This document shows, piece by piece, positions 59,809-64,000 of a stretch of DNA of 64,000 bases. The DNA is from Paraphysoderma sedebokerense. Taxonomy: Eukaryota; Blastocladiomycota; Physodermatomycetes; Physodermatales; Physodermataceae. A model generated the notes under the pieces. That model was not told the origin of the DNA, made no database searches, and saw only the letters and a list, made by a program, of their open reading frames with translations. The DNA is taken from contig JAHLJZ010000091.1 of NCBI GenBank assembly GCA_025602915.1, positions 1 through 64,000 of the forward strand, read 5' to 3'. The translations under genes and the position numbers were made by a program. The number at the start of each line of letters is the position of its first letter. Within the stretch, counting starts at the first letter, position 1.

Positions 59809-61063
59809 TCAGGTTTCCTTTTCTTCCGTTGATTTGAATTTGTCTTTCTTCTTATCCTTCGATTTCTTCTTCTTGCCTTCTCTTTCTTCGTCCTTTTTCT
59901 CCTTCTTAATTTTCTTCGATTTATGCTTCGACGGGGATTCTGCCACCGCGGCGGAAATTTCTTCCGTGTCGTCGGGATGAGGCCGTTTTATAGAATATGA
60001 CGAAGCAACTTTTGATATATTCGCTTCGGACTCTGTATTGATGGGAACGTGATCTAAGTAAGGATCAGTTAGAAGGGATTAGCTTATAAGAATGGTAGCA
60101 AATGGCAATACCGAAATCTCCACCCAAAGGAAGGAATGTGTCCCTCCATTGCATTTCCGGATGTTTTCGTGGCTTGTAAGGTATTTCCAGCGTTTTCTGT
60201 CCCTCGTTTCGTAGTTCTTCCTCTGGCAATTCACAGGGACGACTAATTGTGATGTACTTTACGAATCGTGGGGCTGCATCAAGAGTTAGAGGGAAGTTCG
60301 GTCAAATGAGCACGCAAGCGACAGCAGAGGTGACTGAGATCATACCGATTTTAAAATTGGACCCTGTATCGCCAGAAGGAACTAGAGGAGCCAGATCACT
60401 TTCGTGATCTGGAACGCTCGATATACTGATACTATACACAGTATTGTCGATGCTTGTACTAGTTTCAAATGGCTCCTCTAATGACATACCAGTTGGTAGC
60501 TGTATCTTCATATTATTTAACACTGAAAGCGGTAGCTATTTGTGTAAAATGTCAGAAAGACGTTTGAAGTGCTACTAAACTAGAATAGTTTGTTACATTG
60601 TTGGCTACTCTGATTAACCATAATTCTTTATCATCGTCTTCAACATATGGATACCTTATGTTGGTTATTGGTGTTTCGATTGATTCAAAATCCTCTGGAG
60701 GTTTAAACCCACTGAAACAGTATCAATGTCGGATTTTGTTAAGCAAGGCATGTGGTGACAGAGGGACGAAGAACTTACTATTCCAATTCATCAGTTGCGA
60801 GGGTATCATCGGTTGATATTAAAGTCATCTCTGAAGGTTCGTCAGGGACTGAATTTGATAGTGCCTTTCGCGGACTTATGATTGACGGTTCTATATTGAA
60901 GGCATTTGAAGAAGATTCGGTCGGATCTAGGAATGCTACTTGCTTCTTCTACGGAGTATAAGTGAACATCGTCTCAAACTGCAAACCAGCAAATACAAGT
61001 AAAACACACCTTTGAGGATTTCTTGGATTTCTTGGACTTTGATTTCACTTCTGTCTGCGACAT
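59809..61063 (-). CDS. RPA34: RNA polymerase I subunit RPA34-like, copy B
   Basis: Identical to the gene at 21,282-22,536, with the same six small exons shifted by 38,527 and the CACGTG box at 61,126-61,131. If the duplication is real the cell has two equal RPA34 genes, unusual for a subunit of a fixed-ratio complex. Confidence 0.7.
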
Positions 61064-61657
61064 GGTTGCTCAATTCAGTGATAGAATAGCGTTTCAACTG
61101 ATCGCTACATTGTGTTTATTCCCCACACGTGTATGTTGCCACCTGCAGGTCTGAAGGCCTCCCTGCCTGTTAACCCGTCAACCACCGACTAATTCTGACA
61201 AATATTTTTTTTATGAATCAGTGGTGAGCATAATAAACATTGACATTTTCAAAGTTGATTGTTCTGCGTCGTGTGTCATCTAACATTCTTTTACTCGGCT
61301 TCTCCTCACCAGATGTTACAAATTTCGAGAAAGCTTGCAATGAGCGATCTACCCTTTATCACTCAGATGTACCCTTAGAGAAACATAACCAAAAAAAAAC
61401 GTATGCAAACTATATATACAAAGACTGTTCTATACAAAGACTGTTCCATAAATAGAATCCAAACTTCAGATTTCCGGGCCAGTCAATTGCTCGCGGTACC
61501 GCTTCTACCTGGAGGACACGTTTGACGCAGATTTTTTGCCGCCGGCGTGAGACTTAAAAAGACTCTTAAAAAGTTCTCCCCTGCCTGATCGCTTTTGAGA
61601 TTTCCCAAACGTCCTCATCTCACAAGACACAAGTCATATATCACATAGTGGACTCGC

Positions 61658-63715
61658 ATGCACATACTCGCATTTTTTCTACTTGGGAGTACCTTGGCCC
61701 AGAGTGTAGCAGCACAGTCAGGATGTCTGTCCATCGAATCTTCTAAATATTGCGGTAAAGGTGCGTGACAAATAACATCTGAAAATTTGGATATCATTAT
61801 TCAAAAACTCAATGTAACTGCACCAGCATTCGGCAATAGTCAAGTTTCAAAGGACCCTCAACCGTGGCTTAGAACTATGTTTGATGATGAATCAATAACT
61901 CATCCCCCTCTTTCGAGTGTGAACGATTTCGATAGAATGATGGACGAAGCGATTCCGGCGATGAGTAAACATTATTTCGAAAAGAATTATGGATGGTAAG
62001 CAGGATTAATAGATTCAATTCGTTCATCACTCTACCGGCAGCGAACTAAACAAAATCCTTCATTGTTTTATGCGATAATTGAAAGTTCCATGGCCGGTGG
62101 CGACAGATACACCACTACCATGTTATGCTACACCTTTTTGGCATTTCACAATGGCAACACAAACGGACTTGAGCAATGTACATCAAATGCTCCAACAGTC
62201 TGTCGCGCAACGACGGTAGCATTTTATGATGTGAGTTATTGATTTCACTACGGTTCTTCCGTTACGTCCTTCCTGCTTTGCAGCCGGTTTAATCATCTCT
62301 CGGCTTCATAGTCCCTTGAAAAATCACAGAACGACAAAGCTATATGTCCTAACACAAATGAAAATAATAAACAAGCGCTCCAGGACAGTAAGAAATCCGA
62401 CTTGCAAGAGGGACCACTTTCGTATGTTGCTGAACCCGAACTCCTTGAATCTTTCTGTGGCTTTTATCTCTAAATGCCTTCATTTGATGATAGTGCCACG
62501 CAAAGTTGCGCGGATGGAGAAGCAGCCGAAAAACCACGCTGTGGTTATCAAACGGATGAACTTTCCAAGTCGAAATGCTCGTCAAGTTCCAATGTCGGGG
62601 CCATCGTTGGCGGAGTATTAGGTGGGCTCGTCGGCTTGGGATTGCTTGGCTTTTTGGTTCATCTGAGGCGGGTAAACCAAAAGAGTAACGCTGGGTCAAA
62701 GATGGAATTAGTCTCCAAGCCGAGTGAATCCACTAGTCTCCAGTCAACTCAAAACCTTTCTTCGAATCCCAACATCGGTCATCCACCAGTAAATAACCTT
62801 GGCCCGCCGAATAATTTATATCCTCCGCCATCACAATATCCGAATCAACATGCCTCGTCACCTCCTCAAATGCCACAATCGTCACCAGCTCAGTATCCAT
62901 CCCAATATCCGTCTCAATATCCTTCGCCCCCTCAAATGCCCCAACATTCATCACCGTCTCAGCATTCTTCGCAGTACCATACTTCTCCCCCACAGATGCC
63001 TCAGCATCCATCTCCTTCGCTTCATCCGTCACAGTATCCTTCTCCCCCTCAGCTGGCCCAACAACCTTCCCCATCCCATCTTCCTTCCCAACCTCCTCAG
63101 ATTCCCCAACATTCGACCCCACCGCATCTTCCTTCCCAACTTCCTGGACCACCTCCCCAGATTCCTCAAGCTGCATCGCCTTCTCTTCCGCCATCTCAAC
63201 CATCGCATTATCCACCTCAAAGCTCCCCGTCCCACTACCCCCCTCAGCAGAATCAGCAGCCTGTCAATCAACAAACGGCCCAGCCAAATCCCCATCAAAT
63301 AAAACTGCCGCAATTCTACCTTTCCACAGCCCCAACGCCCTCGCCTGCTTCGCCTGAAATACCACCTGTAGCCCCGCCCTCTACGACTGGTGCGCCCTCC
63401 TCTTATTCTGCTCATCCAAGTACCAACTATCATCAAGAACATGGACAAGGTTCAGCACCTAACAGTAATAACATGATTCGAACAGCTACTGCAGAATACG
63501 TACCTAGTAATCCTGATGAGATTGCATTCAACAAAGGGGATCAGATTTTGTTAAAACAAGTGTTTGACGATGGATGGGCTTTAGGAGTGGTTCGTAACTC
63601 TTTTCATGAGGACTGTATGCAGGTTGGAAAACTAACTCTGATCTCTGTTTTAATTCACCAGAACCAATCAACTGGAATGGAAGGAATGTTACCATTGACA
63701 TTCGTTACTCAATAA
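61658..63715 (+). CDS. Secreted/TM protein with C-terminal SH3 domain, copy B
   Basis: Identical to the gene at 23,131-25,188, with exons 61658-61754, 61827-61995, 62086-62230, 62312-62421, 62494-63589 and 63662-63715. Complete, with the same promoter including the 16-bp tandem pair. Even the Pro/Gln/Ser repeat region, which usually changes quickly by slippage, is unchanged in length. Confidence 0.85.
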
Positions 63716-64000
63716 TTCCTGCACCTCCGTTTCGTGAGTCGCTGAATACAAAAGAACAAAAGTAATACGCTGGCGTACTCTTCTATTATTTCTGTCGCTG
63801 GTGTCCGCGATAGTACTAAACCGTTGAACCAAACTGTCCTGTTGATTTATTCTGATTTGTCGTTGTTCATGAATTGATTTTATTATTGGTTAGACTGTGT
63901 AATGGTGTAATAGATAGCATGATAAAATAAAAAAAGATTAAGACATAGACAGATTTGGGATTCCAGTTTTGAGATTGAATATGTAATGGTAAAATCTGCA
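63716..64000. other. 3' flank of the SH3 gene, copy B
   Basis: The same as 25,189-25,473. The window ends here, still inside the repeat. Confidence 0.8.

Larger units (their letters stand above)
56158..64000 (+). repeat. Direct repeat, copy B (runs off the window)
   Basis: The second copy of 17,631-25,473, same orientation, offset 38,527 throughout, no difference found. It starts within the Ser/Thr-rich gene at 56,157/56,158 and is still identical at the last base. Taken with copy A, the arrangement equals a tandem duplication with a unit of 17,631-56,157. Confidence 0.97.

Overview
The window is nuclear DNA of a fungus. Genes lie on both strands, are mostly cut by short GT-AG introns (about 45-100 nt) and sit 0.2-0.7 kb apart. 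Several are fungal markers: a UGO1-type mitochondrial fusion carrier, an SSB-type ribosome-associated Hsp70 without a C-terminal EEVD, a mitochondrial acetolactate synthase and a single-pass SH3 membrane protein. I cannot name the species; an early-diverging lineage is possible but not shown. The functions below come from protein motifs read by eye, and exon borders were chosen by reading frame plus splice signals.

Layout. 1-1.8 kb: no gene seen. 1.8-5.3 kb: a six-exon Myb/SANT-like gene of transposon-associated type, an inverted repeat and a five-unit 220-bp satellite. 5.3-10.6 kb: UGO1 (-), divergent from a uridine kinase/UPRT gene (+), then IMP3 (-). 11-14.4 kb: an unknown membrane protein and a coiled-coil protein. 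14.9-17.2 kb: a hAT transposase gene with one in-frame stop. 17.4-25.2 kb: a wax-synthase-like O-acyltransferase, an unknown 517-aa protein, Pol I subunit RPA34 and the SH3 membrane protein. 25.7-30.6 kb: a small membrane protein, SSB-type HSP70 and a secreted charged protein. 31-39 kb: ILV2 and RFC1. 39-43 kb: a disordered protein, two intron-bearing tRNA-Pro(CGG) genes and COX11. 43.7-55.3 kb: the spliceosomal helicase BRR2, a probably mitochondrial DEAD-box helicase and a divergent protein kinase.

The main structural event is at 56,158. From there to the end of the window the sequence repeats 17,631-25,473 at a constant offset of 38,527 bp, with no difference found. This is what a head-to-tail tandem duplication of 17,631-56,157 would give, and also what an assembly loop would give. 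At the junction the signal peptide and Ser/Thr-rich start of a secreted-protein gene is joined in frame to a wax-synthase gene lacking its own N-terminus.

Most genes are housekeeping: ribosome synthesis (IMP3, RPA34, SSB), pyrimidine salvage, mitochondrial upkeep (UGO1, COX11, DEAD-box helicase), DNA replication (RFC1), splicing (BRR2) and branched-chain amino acid synthesis (ILV2). A CACGTG element lies about 60-125 bp upstream of the start codon of six of them, which suggests a shared bHLH-type control of ribosome and mitochondrial genes.
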